DNA from: Alcanivorax sp. S6407
Lineage (GTDB): Bacteria; Pseudomonadota; Gammaproteobacteria; Pseudomonadales; Alcanivoracaceae
Length of the DNA stretch: 64,000 bases
Assembly (NCBI RefSeq): GCF_023016115.1
Contig: NZ_JALKBH010000006.1
Location: 58,271-122,270, forward strand
Reading direction: 5' to 3'
Shown piece after piece: positions 63,632-64,000 of the stretch (its first letter is position 1; each line of letters begins with the position of its first letter). Position numbers and translations under genes: made by a program. The notes beneath the pieces are model-generated. The model searched no databases. It was not told the origin of the DNA and saw only the letters and a list, made by a program, of their open reading frames with translations.

Positions 63632-63759
63632 GCCATCATTCTGCAACAAAACACGCCGCCGGGAATAGAGATCGAATGCCATTCGACGGAAATCGGTCCC
63701 TTTCGAAGCGAGAAGCTCGCAGCTTCAGGAGGCTTGGCGCAGGTGAAGGGTAGAGTCAA

Positions 63760-63800
63760 AGGCGGTTTTTACCACAGAGATCACGGAGATCACTGAGGGG
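63760..63800 (+). repeat. Lone CACAGAG nonamer array
   Basis: CACAGAGAT-CACGGAGAT-CACTGAGGG at 63773-63799 is a nine-base tandem repeat like the left arm at 53669. The facing arm, if any, is beyond or lost. From here to 64000 no gene is seen; CTGGCTGGCACCCGGTTCG may be another repeat word. Confidence 0.55.
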
Positions 63801-64000
63801 GAGCGGTTGGCTGGTGGTGGTGTGTTGGTTCCGGGATGGGTGTGCCTGGCTGGCACCCGGTTCGTCCCTCGAGAGGAACTCCTTGTATCTCTCCACGAGT
63901 GTTGATTAGCTACCAACACTCACGGGTCGGGCTAAAGCCTGTGGAACTCCTGAGGACATAGATCCTGCGCTGTAGATCTGGCTCCGACCCACATTCTCTT

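Noticed and set aside
1..64000. tRNA or rRNA genes
   Set aside because: I saw no T-loop GGTTCGAATCC-type context with a matching acceptor stem and no rRNA-like stretch on either strand.

Overview
The window looks like chromosome of a marine, lipid- and hydrocarbon-using gammaproteobacterium, most likely Alcanivorax or a close relative. This is inferred from the moderately high GC content and from gene types: a patatin with an N-terminal DUF3336-type region, a PF10118-type metal-dependent hydrolase, a single-chain acyl-CoA carboxylase, a TRAP transporter with a YciA thioesterase, FilA/DUF6160-like secreted proteins and AraC regulators of the arabinose-binding type. No search could be run. I see no rRNA, tRNA, CRISPR array, phage or complete insertion sequence. 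The only transposase-like gene is a RAYT near the left edge.

Layout. 0-3 kb: RAYT and a Sel1/TPR-like secreted protein, bracketed by short GGGGACAC repeats. 3-9 kb (minus strand): CHASE-type hybrid histidine kinase, CPBP protease, SDR, patatin phospholipase. 9-14 kb (plus): carotenoid oxygenase and a BC-BCCP-CT acyl-CoA carboxylase. 14-19.9 kb: LysR regulator divergent from a run of cyclophilin-like, cupin, carboxymuconolactone-decarboxylase, alpha/beta-hydrolase, SDR and cupin genes, bounded by direct copies of a ~175-bp repeat. 20-35.5 kb: NhaC antiporter, phospholipase D, thioesterase, quinone reductase, MerR regulator, epoxide-hydrolase-like and M24-like proteins, PF10118 protein, GGDEF-EAL protein, UvrD. 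35.8-40.2 kb: TRAP receptor and, on the other strand, TRAP permeases plus YciA. 40.3-46.4 kb: Pho-box-controlled pstS, then pstC-pstA-pstB-phoU. 46.6-49.3 kb: arsR-arsC-acr3 and arsH. 49-54 kb: GST, thioredoxin 2, a membrane-anchored unknown, YaeQ, a GDT1-type Mn exporter behind a yybP-ykoY manganese riboswitch, SlyX. 54.3-61 kb (minus): four secreted proteins with a shared post-signal motif, plus a lysophospholipase lipoprotein. 61.4-63.6 kb: two paralogous AraC regulators.

Two kinds of unexplained structure stand out. First, the 441-base pstS-pstC gap holds a ~280-nt three-way-junction fold with a 32-bp closing helix containing two G-U pairs and no mismatch, an 18-bp arm and a long second arm, followed at once by an intrinsic terminator. 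I do not recognise it as a known RNA class. Second, many intergenic gaps contain heptanucleotide tandem 'words' (GCTACAA, CGAAACT/GAGTNNC, ACGCANC, TTAAYTA, GTTNAAA, GTTAACA). These differ from site to site but often share one architecture: word arms in inverted orientation around a GC-rich hairpin that often contains CGCGGGC. They frequently lie between convergent genes, so they may act as bidirectional terminators or be a mobile repeat system. Start codons were adjusted by ribosome-binding sites where possible; functions rest on motif recognition only.
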